From Prevotella sp. (GTDB lineage Bacteria; Bacteroidota; Bacteroidia; Bacteroidales; Muribaculaceae): a stretch of 64,000 nt of DNA. The notes beneath the pieces were generated by a model that saw only the letters and a program-made list of their open reading frames with translations, had not been told where the DNA came from and ran no database searches. The translations under genes and the position numbers were made by a program. Below are positions 34,732-43,556 of the stretch, piece by piece (positions within the stretch are counted from its first letter, which is position 1; each line of letters opens with the position of its first letter). Location: assembly GCA_023666665.1 (NCBI GenBank), contig JAMPBN010000001.1, positions 889,293-953,292 of the forward strand. The letters are read 5' to 3'.

Positions 34732-35801
34732 GAAGTTTTGGCTCCCATTTCGCGGAGTTTCTCGACTTTGCCCACAAGGTTGCCGGGGCCGTCGTTGAGC
34801 TTGCGCATTGCCGCTACGTGTCCGGCCGAAACCTTTTCGATATTTTTGCCGAGGTCTTCCATATCTTTGTATAAACCCGCAAACTTGTCATAAAGTTTAC
34901 CAGCCTCGTCGGCAATCAGCAGGGCGTTGCGCGTCTGATCGTCGTGGCGCCACATCTGGCGAATGAGTTTCAATACGGAAAACAGGTGGGTAGGGGAGAT
35001 GATAAGCACTTGCCTGTCATACGCCTCTTGCCAAAGCCCCGGATCTCCCTGCATTGCCGCGATATATGCGCCCTCGTTGGGTATGAACATCATTACGAAG
35101 TCGAGCTTGCGTTCGCGGCCAACGTATTCCTGATAATTTTTGGCGGCAAGTTCGCGCACGTGAGCCCTGACTGAAGCTATGTGTGCGGTCAGGGCGGCCG
35201 AGCGTGCCGTTTCCGACTCCGCAACCGTGAAGTTTACGTAGGCCGTCAGTGATGCCTTGGAGTCAATGACCACGCAGCCTCCGTCGGGGAAGTTTACCAC
35301 CACGTCGGGACGTATGTTTGCCCCGGCATCGTTCCTAACCGACATCTGCGTCTGAAACTCACGACCCTCGGTAAAGCCGGCTTGCACCAGCAGCGTCTCC
35401 AAAATCATCTCGCCCCAGTCGCCCTGTACCTTGCTGTTACCACGCAGAGCGTCTGAAAGTTGTCGTGCTTCGCGACCAAGGCTCTCGTTGAGCGAGCGCA
35501 GTTCGTCGATTTTTTCGCGCAGAGCGCCGCGCTCCGATGCCTCGCGGGCATATTTGTCGTCAATGGTGCGATTAAACGCCTCGATGTTTTTTTGCAGCGG
35601 AGAAAGCAAGTCAGTGAGCTTCGCCGAGTTGGATGCCGACAGCTTTTCTTGCGACTCATTAAGCAGCGCCGCAGCAATCTCGCGAAACCGCTGCTCCTGA
35701 GCGGGTTGTTGTGAAACATTCTGCAACCGTGTGTGCAACACCGCCGCGTATACCGATACGCCTAAAAGCGCCACTATAAGAACTATAACTGCTGCTATCA
35801 T
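34707..35801 (-). CDS. rmuC: DNA recombination protein RmuC
   Basis: A 364-residue protein with an N-terminal membrane anchor (residues ~3-22), a coiled coil over ~25-110 and the RmuC nuclease-like domain. The domain has the conserved GDWGEMILETLLVQAGF and RPDVVVNFPDGGCVVIDSKASL blocks and FVMMFIPNEGAYIAAM. RmuC limits DNA inversions and rearrangements; its exact biochemistry is unsettled. The ATG at 35801 is preferred: the -7 box TATCTTTG ends only four bases before it, and the longer frame to 35819 would contain the box. First gene of rmuC-dxs-like-lipoprotein. Confidence 0.9.
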   Translation of the reverse strand: MIAAVIVLIVALLGVSVYAAVLHTRLQNVSQQPAQEQRFREIAAALLNESQEKLSASNSAKLTDLLSPLQKNIEAFNRTIDDKYAREASERGALREKIDELRSLNESLGREARQLSDALRGNSKVQGDWGEMILETLLVQAGFTEGREFQTQMSVRNDAGANIRPDVVVNFPDGGCVVIDSKASLTAYVNFTVAESETARSAALTAHIASVRAHVRELAAKNYQEYVGRERKLDFVMMFIPNEGAYIAAMQGDPGLWQEAYDRQVLIISPTHLFSVLKLIRQMWRHDDQTRNALLIADEAGKLYDKFAGLYKDMEDLGKNIEKVSAGHVAAMRKLNDGPGNLVGKVEKLREMGAKTSKKLEISN

Positions 35802-35805
35802 AGTG

Positions 35806-35813
35806 CAAAGATA
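35806..35813 (-). promoter_or_regulatory. -7 box of rmuC
   Basis: TATCTTTG on the minus strand, four bases before the ATG, predicting a leaderless message. Confidence 0.65.
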
Positions 35814-35821
35814 CAACAAAA

Positions 35822-35853
35822 TTTGTCAGAGTGGATAAAAAGTCGTAATTTTG
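35822..35853 (+). promoter_or_regulatory. Promoter of the GH20 gene
   Basis: TTTG at 35822-35825, 20 bases, TAATTTTG at 35846-35853, then a ~22-base leader to the ATG at 35882. Confidence 0.8.
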
Positions 35854-35881
35854 TACTGAATAAAACCAATGTTATCATACC

Positions 35882-38800
35882 ATGAACAATAAAATTTATG
35901 CCGCAGTTGCAGCTTTGATGCTCGGAGGCTTGATGCCCGTGGCTGCAAGCGTTGACCATCTGCTGCCCAAGGTTAAGGAGTTGGCACAAAAAGATTGCTC
36001 CGGATTTGCGCTCTCTCGTCAGGTCACAATCGTCGACGAAACAAACTGCGAACTCCTGCGCGAGGTCCTTGCCGATGCCGGCGCTACTGTTGCCAATGGT
36101 TCGCAGGCTAAAGTTAATGTCGAGATTGTCAGTGAGATTCCCGGAGCGTTCAACCATCAACTGGCTGAATATCCCGACGAAGCATATACCATAGACGTTG
36201 CCGAAAACGAAATCAACATTCAGGCTCTCACCTCCACCGGCGTAATCCGCGCGGCCCAAACCCTAAGCCAACTCGCTATCGGCGTTAGTGAAATAGAGCC
36301 TCTCACTATCAAAGACTGGCCCGCTTTCAAGCTCCGCGGCTTTATGCAAGACGTTGGCCGATCATTCCTCTCCGTTGATGAACTCAAGCGAGAAATAGAT
36401 CTGATGTCGCGCTTCAAAATCAACACCTTCCACTGGCACCTTACTGATATTACCGGCTGGCGACTGGAGATAAAGGCTTATCCCCAACTTACCGGCGATG
36501 CCGCGATCACCCGCTATCCGGGTCAATTCTACACTCAGACTGATGCCAAGGAAATACAAGATTATGCAGCCGAGCGCGGTATGATTGTAATTCCCGAAAT
36601 TGATATGCCCGGCCACTCCAACCCCTTTGAGTCCGCAATGGGCCACGGAATGCAATCCGTCGAAGGCATAGCTGAACTGAAGGTAATCCTGACGGAAGTA
36701 TGCGCGTTGTTCGACAAAGCCCCCTATATCCACATTGGCGGCGATGAAGTCGGCTTCTCCGATTCATATATCATTGATATGATTGACTACGTTCACAATC
36801 TGGGCAAAAAAGTAGTGATTTGGAATCAATATAACCGACCTGCGAAGACAGTGGACCCCAACGTTATTCCCTGCGATTTGACTACCAACTGGGCCACCTC
36901 GGGTACCTTGAGCGAGGGTGTACCCAATATTGACATGCGCTATAACTACACTAACCACTTCGATGTGTTTGCCGACGTGGTGGGCATCTATAAATCCACC
37001 ATTTTCAATTCAACCCAAGGAACTCCCGATATTGCCGGCACAATCTCTGCCGCTTGGTGCGACACCAAAGTCCCCGACCAAGATGCAATAATGCGTATGA
37101 ACAATATCTATGCCAACGTACTTGCTTCAGGCGAACGCGCATGGGCCGGTGGCGGCAATCAATATATCGAAACCGGCGGCACTACACTGCCCAACTCGGG
37201 TTCTGAATTCGATGAGTTTGCCGACTGGGAACGCCGCTTCCTCCTCCACAAAAACACCACCTTGAAAGAGGCCGCATACCAGATACCATACGTGCGCCAA
37301 ACCAACGTTAAATGGTGCATCACTGAACAGATTCCCAACGGCGGCGATAAAACTGCAGTGCTTGCCCCCGAAAACTTTATCGGCGAAGAATCCGTGCCCG
37401 AAACGTTCAATATCAACGGCACGACATATAACGCAACCAAAGCAACCGGAGCCGGAATATATCTGCGTCATATTTGGCACGGCACGGTCAAAGGCTTCTA
37501 CCAAAATCCCCAAAACAATATGACAGCATATGCCTGGACCTACGTCTACTCTCCCATTGAGCAAGATGCCGGCGCTTTTATCGAATTCTACTCCTACAGC
37601 CGCTCCGGCAACGAAAAAGGCCCCATTGCCGGCGAATGGGATCGACGCGGCTCCCGTATCTGGCTCAACGGCGAAGAAATTGCCGCACCCCAATGGCAAC
37701 AGCCTGATAAAAACATCACCCAAAACCACGCAACCGAAGGACTGTCAAACGAGAACTTCACAAACCGGCCTGCCACTCAAATACATCTCAAAGAGGGTTG
37801 GAACCAAGTGTTTATGAAGCTCCCGCATGTAAATAAAGGTGGCACCGGGCGCGACAAATGGATGTTTACCTTTGTTATTACAGACCCCGAAGGAAACGAT
37901 GCTCTTGATGATCTCGTCTACTCTACAGCAAAATGCATTGACAGTGATTCCGAGGCTCTCGCTACTCTGATTTCTGAGGCTCGTGCACTTATTCGCGTCA
38001 ATATCGGCGACAATGTAGGTTATAAAAAATCCACAGACTTGGACACAAATCTTTCGGCAAAGGCCGACGAACTCGAAGCAACCCTCTCGCTGCCAACATC
38101 GGCCGAAGAGCGCGTAGCTCAAATAGCAGCTCTCCAAGAGCTAATTGACGCATTCAATGCCGGAATCGCCAACATACCTGTCAATCAGCCGCTCCCTGAG
38201 AGATATTATAACCTTTATACCCCCCTGCGCGACAACAACTACGCCTCCGCTGTCGGTAGCAAACTCGGATCTCTAACCTCTCCTGATGAAACCTCCGCGT
38301 GGAAATTCGAAACCCGCACAGACGGCAAATATAACATTATCAACTATTCCACCAAAGAATATATCGGTACGGCCAACAATGGAAAGCAAATCAACCTCTC
38401 CACATCCGAACCCTCATTTGGCTGGGAGGTAAAACCCGCTGACGAAGTAGGATATGTTATCATTGTCAGCGGAGACAAGCAGTTCAACCAGTCAAACAAC
38501 AATACGGGTGTCCTCAACTGGGGCAACGGCACCAACACTACCGACACCGGTTGCAAATATATGTTTTCTCTCACTGATTATTCCTATGAGGGAGGTGGTG
38601 GCGATAACGAAGAAGACCCCAAATACTACGAATCTGCCTACGAGTTTGAAAAAGACGTGTATTACACAATGAGCGCCAAGCGTTTCCCCGGACGATATTT
38701 TACTGCCGTTGCCGATAAAGTAGTGGGCGAAACTACGCTCACAGAAGCATCGGCCTGGCGCTTCGACCGTCGCGAAAATGGATTGTTCGACATCGTAAAC

Positions 38801-39181
38801 TATTCAACCGGCGAGTATATATCACCCGTGGCTGATTACAATACCGCCATACACCTGTCGGCAACAGTGCCCCCAAACGGCTGGCAAGTTAAAAATTCCG
38901 ATGCCGTAGGGGCTTATATCGTGGTCAGCGGCGAATCCCAGTTCAATCAAACCAAGGCTTCGCAGAATTTTGAGGTCTATAACTGGGGCGGCGGTACGCG
39001 CACCGATGATGACGGAAGTCAAATCGTGTTCACCAAAACCGACTTCGTGCAAAACTCCGCAACCGAACTTTCTGCAGCCCATTGCCCTCATCAAGTCATC
39101 TACGACCTCCAGGGTCGTCGCCTCTCCCACCCGGCCAAAGGCATCAACCTCATCAACGGCAAAAAAGTCCTCTTGAAGTAA
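35882..39181 (+). CDS. Secreted GH20 beta-N-acetylhexosaminidase with two lectin-like modules
   Basis: A 1099-residue exported enzyme. Signal peptide 1-21; a GH20 N-terminal domain ~25-130; the GH20 barrel ~140-455 with the catalytic pair Asp288-Glu289 in HIGGDEVG, the substrate-binding HWHLTD near 183 and the PEIDMPGHS strand. Residues ~485-690 form a beta domain (RHIWHGTVKGFYQN, HLKEGWNQVFMKLPHV). A three-helix FIVAR-like segment follows (~690-765), then two tandem ~130-residue lectin-like modules (~770-899 and ~921-1054) homologous to the one in the GH36-like enzyme at 1565. The tail is YDLQGRRLSHPAKGINLINGKKV. Substrate-assisted removal of GlcNAc or GalNAc from host or bacterial glycans is expected. 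Confidence 0.92.
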   Translation: MNNKIYAAVAALMLGGLMPVAASVDHLLPKVKELAQKDCSGFALSRQVTIVDETNCELLREVLADAGATVANGSQAKVNVEIVSEIPGAFNHQLAEYPDEAYTIDVAENEINIQALTSTGVIRAAQTLSQLAIGVSEIEPLTIKDWPAFKLRGFMQDVGRSFLSVDELKREIDLMSRFKINTFHWHLTDITGWRLEIKAYPQLTGDAAITRYPGQFYTQTDAKEIQDYAAERGMIVIPEIDMPGHSNPFESAMGHGMQSVEGIAELKVILTEVCALFDKAPYIHIGGDEVGFSDSYIIDMIDYVHNLGKKVVIWNQYNRPAKTVDPNVIPCDLTTNWATSGTLSEGVPNIDMRYNYTNHFDVFADVVGIYKSTIFNSTQGTPDIAGTISAAWCDTKVPDQDAIMRMNNIYANVLASGERAWAGGGNQYIETGGTTLPNSGSEFDEFADWERRFLLHKNTTLKEAAYQIPYVRQTNVKWCITEQIPNGGDKTAVLAPENFIGEESVPETFNINGTTYNATKATGAGIYLRHIWHGTVKGFYQNPQNNMTAYAWTYVYSPIEQDAGAFIEFYSYSRSGNEKGPIAGEWDRRGSRIWLNGEEIAAPQWQQPDKNITQNHATEGLSNENFTNRPATQIHLKEGWNQVFMKLPHVNKGGTGRDKWMFTFVITDPEGNDALDDLVYSTAKCIDSDSEALATLISEARALIRVNIGDNVGYKKSTDLDTNLSAKADELEATLSLPTSAEERVAQIAALQELIDAFNAGIANIPVNQPLPERYYNLYTPLRDNNYASAVGSKLGSLTSPDETSAWKFETRTDGKYNIINYSTKEYIGTANNGKQINLSTSEPSFGWEVKPADEVGYVIIVSGDKQFNQSNNNTGVLNWGNGTNTTDTGCKYMFSLTDYSYEGGGGDNEEDPKYYESAYEFEKDVYYTMSAKRFPGRYFTAVADKVVGETTLTEASAWRFDRRENGLFDIVNYSTGEYISPVADYNTAIHLSATVPPNGWQVKNSDAVGAYIVVSGESQFNQTKASQNFEVYNWGGGTRTDDDGSQIVFTKTDFVQNSATELSAAHCPHQVIYDLQGRRLSHPAKGINLINGKKVLLK

Positions 39182-39193
39182 TTCAATACGGAG

Positions 39194-39215
39194 TCGACCG
39201 ACTTTCATCGGTCGA
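39194..39215 (+). terminator. Hairpin after the GH20 gene
   Basis: TCGACCGA (39194-39201) pairs with TCGGTCGA (39208-39215) around CTTTCA. There is no T tract, so it may act as a barrier to 3' decay rather than a terminator. It is preceded by TAATTCAATACG, which recurs at 43495-43506. Confidence 0.5.
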
Positions 39216-39251
39216 AGTGCTACTCTCTCAATCACCAAAGATATATATGCG

Positions 39252-39273
39252 GCGGCGGACAAAAGTCCGCTGC
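39252..39273. terminator. GCGGACAAAAGTCCGC-type hairpin
   Basis: GCGGCGGAC pairs with GTCCGCTGC (one G-U) around AAAA. It is the same core as at 6276, 32272 and, with variation, 4715. No T tract. Confidence 0.5.
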
Positions 39274-39312
39274 TTCCATTTTGGTCAACTGTGTTTTCAG
39301 GCCGCAGCTATG

Positions 39313-39336
39313 GAATGCCTAACGCCTAACGCTAAT
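39313..39336. repeat. CTAACGCC tract
   Basis: AATGCCTAACGCCTAACGCTAA: three units of the degenerate family, about 80 bases before the next gene. Confidence 0.6.
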
Positions 39337-39354
39337 TTTTTTACCGAAAATAAA

Positions 39355-39385
39355 TTGCGCAAATCAATAATTTATCGTATATTTG
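39355..39385 (+). promoter_or_regulatory. Promoter of the surface protein at 39417
   Basis: TTG 39355-39357, 20 bases, TATATTTG 39378-39385. The leader is about 26 bases. Confidence 0.7.
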
Positions 39386-39416
39386 CCAAATAATTTAGTC
39401 TAAGCCAATATTTTTG

Positions 39417-41003
39417 ATGAAAAAGATTGTTTTCATAGTCACATTTCTACTGACTTTCGCTGCTCTGCACGCTGAAGTGATTGACCTCGGAACGCTTGTA
39501 CCCGATACGGAGTATTCGTTCCCTGAATATCAGACGGTTAAAGGTGAATACACCCCCTCGGTAACCGGCCCCGTGCGCTTCCACTACACTTGCTCCCCCC
39601 TGGCAATTTACTCCACAGCCAACCACGCCGAGGGTACTGAAGTCAACGGCAAGCCGACATACGATGGCACCGGTGGCCAGATTGTAAGCTACGAAAAGCT
39701 CGAGGCCGGCAAAACTTACTATCTCTATGCCGCAATGACAGTTATGAGCGGCAAGCTCACCATTCGCGAGGGCGAAACAAAGATTGAACTTGTTGAGGTG
39801 TCTCCTTCCGCTACTGAAGAAAAACCGTTTTCGGTAAGCACCGACTACCGCATCCACGTTACTTTCAACTACCCCGTAACTATCGGCAATACTTTTTTGC
39901 TGGCCGGAGAGGAACGGGTGCAGATTTACCCCACGCTCTCAAACACCGCCGTGAGCTGCGATGTTTACGCTACCGTGATGGACTTCTATCGCCGCGGCGT
40001 AATCAAGGAGGGCGACAAAATGACCCTGCGTATTCTCCAGATTAAGGATGCATTGAACTCCGATGTCAAATACGGCACCAACGGCCGCCTGGAAATTGAG
40101 TTCCCGATGTCAGCCAAGCCGGCAGAACTCGTTGAGTCAAAAAACGTTGACTTCAAGAATGGCCGCAATACCCTCAACTCATATTATATGCCGGGCGACG
40201 AAGACGGTCAAATCGTACTGACGTTCGACACCGAAATTGACCCCGCGCAGACTCCCACCGCCGACCTGACCTACGGCAACGCCGACAACCTGGAACTTGG
40301 AATCTATAATGAGCAGGTGCTCGGCACCGTTGATGGTCGCACTGTGACATTTGACCTCTCCGGCAAGCTGCGCCGCCGTATTGATATGCTCCCCGCCGCC
40401 ACAGCCGCAGAACTCGTTGACGATCTCTACGCCTCGTTTGGCAACATCTTTTCCCTCGACGGACAACGCGCCTATACCGGCGTGCTCTCCAACCCCGCCG
40501 GCTTTGCCGCCTCAATGACTGTCAACGACCTGCAATATAACGTTGCAGCCGACTTTACCCCCGGACGCGGTACCTCACTCAAACCCGGCACCGAAATGGA
40601 AATATGGGTGATGAACGGCGCACTGATTAAGTATGACAATATTTGCCTGGACTACCTTGTCGGCGGCGAAACCAAAACCATCGAAATTCCCGCGGCCGAT
40701 GTGACGGAAAAAGTAGACGAAGAGTCAACAACCGGCCTTGATATGCTTTACTATTTCACCGTTCCCGAATTTGAAGCCGACGATGACACCGACGTTTACG
40801 TTTATATGAAAAACGTCGTATGCGCCGACGGTCTCGACCACTCCACCGACGTTCGCGGCAACTTCAAAAATACCTCTGCATCAATCAGCGACATCTCAGT
40901 TGCAGAAAAAGATAACGCCGTCTACGACCTCTCGGGTCGCAAGGTGACGCATCCCGCCAAAGGCATTTTCATCAGTAAAGGTAAGAAAACCATTGTACGC
41001 TAA
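39417..41003 (+). CDS. Secreted Ig-like surface protein with short C-terminal tail
   Basis: A 528-residue exported protein that I cannot place in a named family. Signal peptide 1-19 (ends ALHA). The mature part looks like successive beta-sandwich domains of ~90-130 residues. One near 135-230 (FSVSTDYRIHVTFNYPV...) resembles SbsA-type Ig-like domains; a later one includes LTFDTEIDPAQTP. Residues ~470-500 precede the tail YDLSGRKVTHPAKGIFISKGKK, which matches the tails of its neighbours. No catalytic residues are evident. The ATG at 39417 is preferred over the TTG at 39414, which adds one residue. Second gene of the five-gene secreted cluster, with its own promoter. Confidence 0.65.
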   Translation: MKKIVFIVTFLLTFAALHAEVIDLGTLVPDTEYSFPEYQTVKGEYTPSVTGPVRFHYTCSPLAIYSTANHAEGTEVNGKPTYDGTGGQIVSYEKLEAGKTYYLYAAMTVMSGKLTIREGETKIELVEVSPSATEEKPFSVSTDYRIHVTFNYPVTIGNTFLLAGEERVQIYPTLSNTAVSCDVYATVMDFYRRGVIKEGDKMTLRILQIKDALNSDVKYGTNGRLEIEFPMSAKPAELVESKNVDFKNGRNTLNSYYMPGDEDGQIVLTFDTEIDPAQTPTADLTYGNADNLELGIYNEQVLGTVDGRTVTFDLSGKLRRRIDMLPAATAAELVDDLYASFGNIFSLDGQRAYTGVLSNPAGFAASMTVNDLQYNVAADFTPGRGTSLKPGTEMEIWVMNGALIKYDNICLDYLVGGETKTIEIPAADVTEKVDEESTTGLDMLYYFTVPEFEADDDTDVYVYMKNVVCADGLDHSTDVRGNFKNTSASISDISVAEKDNAVYDLSGRKVTHPAKGIFISKGKKTIVR

Positions 41004-41037
41004 CCGGCAACATCCGTTCATTAATCATTTATATTTT

Positions 41038-43485
41038 ATGAGTTACTTAAAATCATTATTCGTTGGCCTCTTTGTATCGCTGACCTCGGTAGCAGCGATG
41101 GCCTTCCCGACCGTTTCGGTCTCTTACCCCAAGCCGGGTACCACCCTCGACGACAAATATTACTTTGAGTCGTTTAATGTATCGGCTTCCGGTGTTACTG
41201 TTAGCAACACCGCTTACGCTACTCTTTTTTGTGAAGAAACCGGCGATGAGTTTGAATCCACAATGTTCAAGGACTTTCAGGGTACGATTCTCATCAAATT
41301 CGATACCGACGATATCACTGACAACGGCGAATACACTTTGACCATTCCCGCCGGTCAACTTACCAGCGGCTCCGAATCTAACCCCGCTCTTACATTCACT
41401 TACACTCTGAATGACCCCAAACTCGGAGCTTCGCAGAGCTTCCCACAGATTACTTTCGTATCTGCTGACCCTGCCGACGGCACCAAACTCGCCCAGTTTG
41501 GCGGCCCCACTATGCAGAAGATTTCGCTGAAGACCAGCGACGACTCTGCCGTTAACTATATCTCTTGGTTTCTCTATGACGTTACCGACGAAGCAAACCC
41601 CATCTACGTTCGTCAGGGCAATGATAACCGCTACGACCTTAACCGTAACGGCAATAACGACGATGCCTGGGCTGACGGCCTGTATATGAATATTGGTGGC
41701 GAACCCGAAAAGCTCCTCAAGGATCACAAATACCAACTCAGCCTCCTATTTGCCGGCATCGGTTATGACCCCGCAACCAACCAGTATCCCCGACCTGACC
41801 AAATCGAAGCCAGCACCGAGCTCAAAACTGATATCTACTACTTCGGTCTGACCGACGCTCCCGAATACAGCCCCTACACCTACGTCAGCGTATCTCCCGA
41901 CCCCGAGACATACGAAATCGAAACCGCAGCTCAGGGTATGTTTACCATCACCTACTCCGGCCCGGTTAAACCTTCGGCTTTCAACTATGCGCAATCTCAA
42001 GGTGTGGTTGTTAACGCCGGCACTTGGGCTCCCGTAGGCGATGCTGATGAGAACGGCTGCTGCGACAAGTGGGAATTTACAATCAGCCCCACGGTAATCC
42101 AAGCCGCCGTAGGCCAATTCTACACCACCATTCAGACCAAAGACAAAGACGGTCTCTACGTTAAGGGCAACGGCGGCTATCTGTTTGACGACATTAACTA
42201 TGGCATGTCCTGGACCTGTAACGTAGGTGCTCCCGACCTCACGCTCGTTTCTCCCGCTGAAAACACTCCGCTGGCATCTCTGTCTGAAATCGTAGTGAGC
42301 AATTCGGAAGATGCCAAGATGGCGATGTCATACGTAGGCGGCAAAGCCCGTATCCTTAATATGCAGGGCGGCGAAGTTCGCGTTCTCGACGATGCAATAC
42401 CCGTTAGCAACGAAGACCTGCAGATGAAGTGGACTTTCGAGCCCATCACCGAAAGCGGCTCATACGTCCTCGACATCCCCAAAAACTACTTCAACATCGG
42501 CGAAGAAACCAATGGCAACGTCAGCAAAGCTACCCAATACCGCTTCCTCGTTGATAACCCCAACGCAACCGGTGCCAAATTTGACCTCGAACCAGCATCT
42601 GTAACCCCCGAAGATTACAGCGTGGTTACCGAACTCACCACCATTAAGCTCACTTTCGCTGCTGTAACTTTCTGCAGCATGGATCCATATCCCAGCGTAT
42701 CAGTTTACGCAACTTCCAAAGACCAAACTATGGAGGAAGTAACCACTGCACAATGCGACGAAGGTGACAACTTATTCGAACCGAAATCTTACACTTTTAC
42801 CCTTAAAGACAAAATCACCGACCCCGGTGTCTATATGATAGTTATCCCGAAGGGGACTTTCGACGATGAAGAATATGATGTGGAAATGGGCAAGAGCGGC
42901 CACGCCAACGATGAACTTGCTTATATGTACACCATCCCCGGTGGGGAGGAACCCGATCAGCCCGGCGATGGAGCAACATTCGACCTCGTTCCGGCTTCTG
43001 TGACCCCTGAAGACGGTGCAACTGTAACTGAAATTGCTTCAGTTGTTCTGACTTTTGCTGACTTTACCTTCTTCCCCATGTCTGAGGGCGCTCCGACCGG
43101 CAAGCTAACTAAAGACGATGCCGAAGTTGCTTTTGCCAAGGCAGTAGAAGATGATTACTTCTCGCCTAAAGTTTACACTTTCACCTTCGCAAATCCTGTA
43201 ACCGAAGCCGGTACATACAAGTTTGTTGTGGCCCAAGGCGGTTTCTGCGATGAAGAATACGACCAGGAAATGGGCGAAGCCGGCCACGCTTGCCCCGAGC
43301 TGACATATACCTTCATCATCGCCGGTGATGAAGACGGCATCATAGACATCGTTGCTGAAAACGGCACCATCACAGTTTACGACCTCAGCGGCCGTCAAGT
43401 TCTTGAAAACGCTCCAGCCGCAGCCTTCAACGGTCTTGCTAATGGACTCTATATCATAAACGGAGTGAAAGTTATCAAAAAGTAA
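41038..43485 (+). CDS. Secreted multi-domain Ig-like surface protein with tandem repeats
   Basis: An 815-residue exported protein. Signal peptide 1-22 (ends VAAMA). It consists of about seven beta-sandwich domains, several with the Ig-like TFTYTLNDPKL and YTLTIPAGQL pattern of SbsA/BIG_5 domains. Two tandem ~120-residue repeats (residues ~515-635 and ~648-760; FDL.PASVTPED...) are followed by the tail YDLSGRQVLENAPAAAFNGLANGLYIINGVKVIKK, a fuller type A Por-secretion tail than those of most neighbours. The start at 41038 is used since it gives the signal peptide; the frame's upstream codon is spurious. No enzyme motif. It lies 34 bases after the previous gene, probably cotranscribed. Adhesive or structural role is inference. 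Confidence 0.68.
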   Translation: MSYLKSLFVGLFVSLTSVAAMAFPTVSVSYPKPGTTLDDKYYFESFNVSASGVTVSNTAYATLFCEETGDEFESTMFKDFQGTILIKFDTDDITDNGEYTLTIPAGQLTSGSESNPALTFTYTLNDPKLGASQSFPQITFVSADPADGTKLAQFGGPTMQKISLKTSDDSAVNYISWFLYDVTDEANPIYVRQGNDNRYDLNRNGNNDDAWADGLYMNIGGEPEKLLKDHKYQLSLLFAGIGYDPATNQYPRPDQIEASTELKTDIYYFGLTDAPEYSPYTYVSVSPDPETYEIETAAQGMFTITYSGPVKPSAFNYAQSQGVVVNAGTWAPVGDADENGCCDKWEFTISPTVIQAAVGQFYTTIQTKDKDGLYVKGNGGYLFDDINYGMSWTCNVGAPDLTLVSPAENTPLASLSEIVVSNSEDAKMAMSYVGGKARILNMQGGEVRVLDDAIPVSNEDLQMKWTFEPITESGSYVLDIPKNYFNIGEETNGNVSKATQYRFLVDNPNATGAKFDLEPASVTPEDYSVVTELTTIKLTFAAVTFCSMDPYPSVSVYATSKDQTMEEVTTAQCDEGDNLFEPKSYTFTLKDKITDPGVYMIVIPKGTFDDEEYDVEMGKSGHANDELAYMYTIPGGEEPDQPGDGATFDLVPASVTPEDGATVTEIASVVLTFADFTFFPMSEGAPTGKLTKDDAEVAFAKAVEDDYFSPKVYTFTFANPVTEAGTYKFVVAQGGFCDEEYDQEMGEAGHACPELTYTFIIAGDEDGIIDIVAENGTITVYDLSGRQVLENAPAAAFNGLANGLYIINGVKVIKK

Positions 43486-43505
43486 AATAAACTCTAATTC
43501 AATAC

Positions 43506-43539
43506 GTGTAGGGGCGTCCGTCAATGAACGTCCCTACAC
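43506..43539. repeat. GTGTAGGGGCG hairpin element
   Basis: GTGTAGGGGCG (43506-43516) pairs with CGTCCCTACAC (43529-43539, one G-U) around a 12-base loop. The TAATTCAATACG 12-mer lies in front (43495-43506). It sits between two cluster genes and overlaps the spurious upstream start of the next. It has the look of a dispersed repeat. Confidence 0.6.
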
Positions 43540-43556
43540 ATAATTTAAAAACACAG

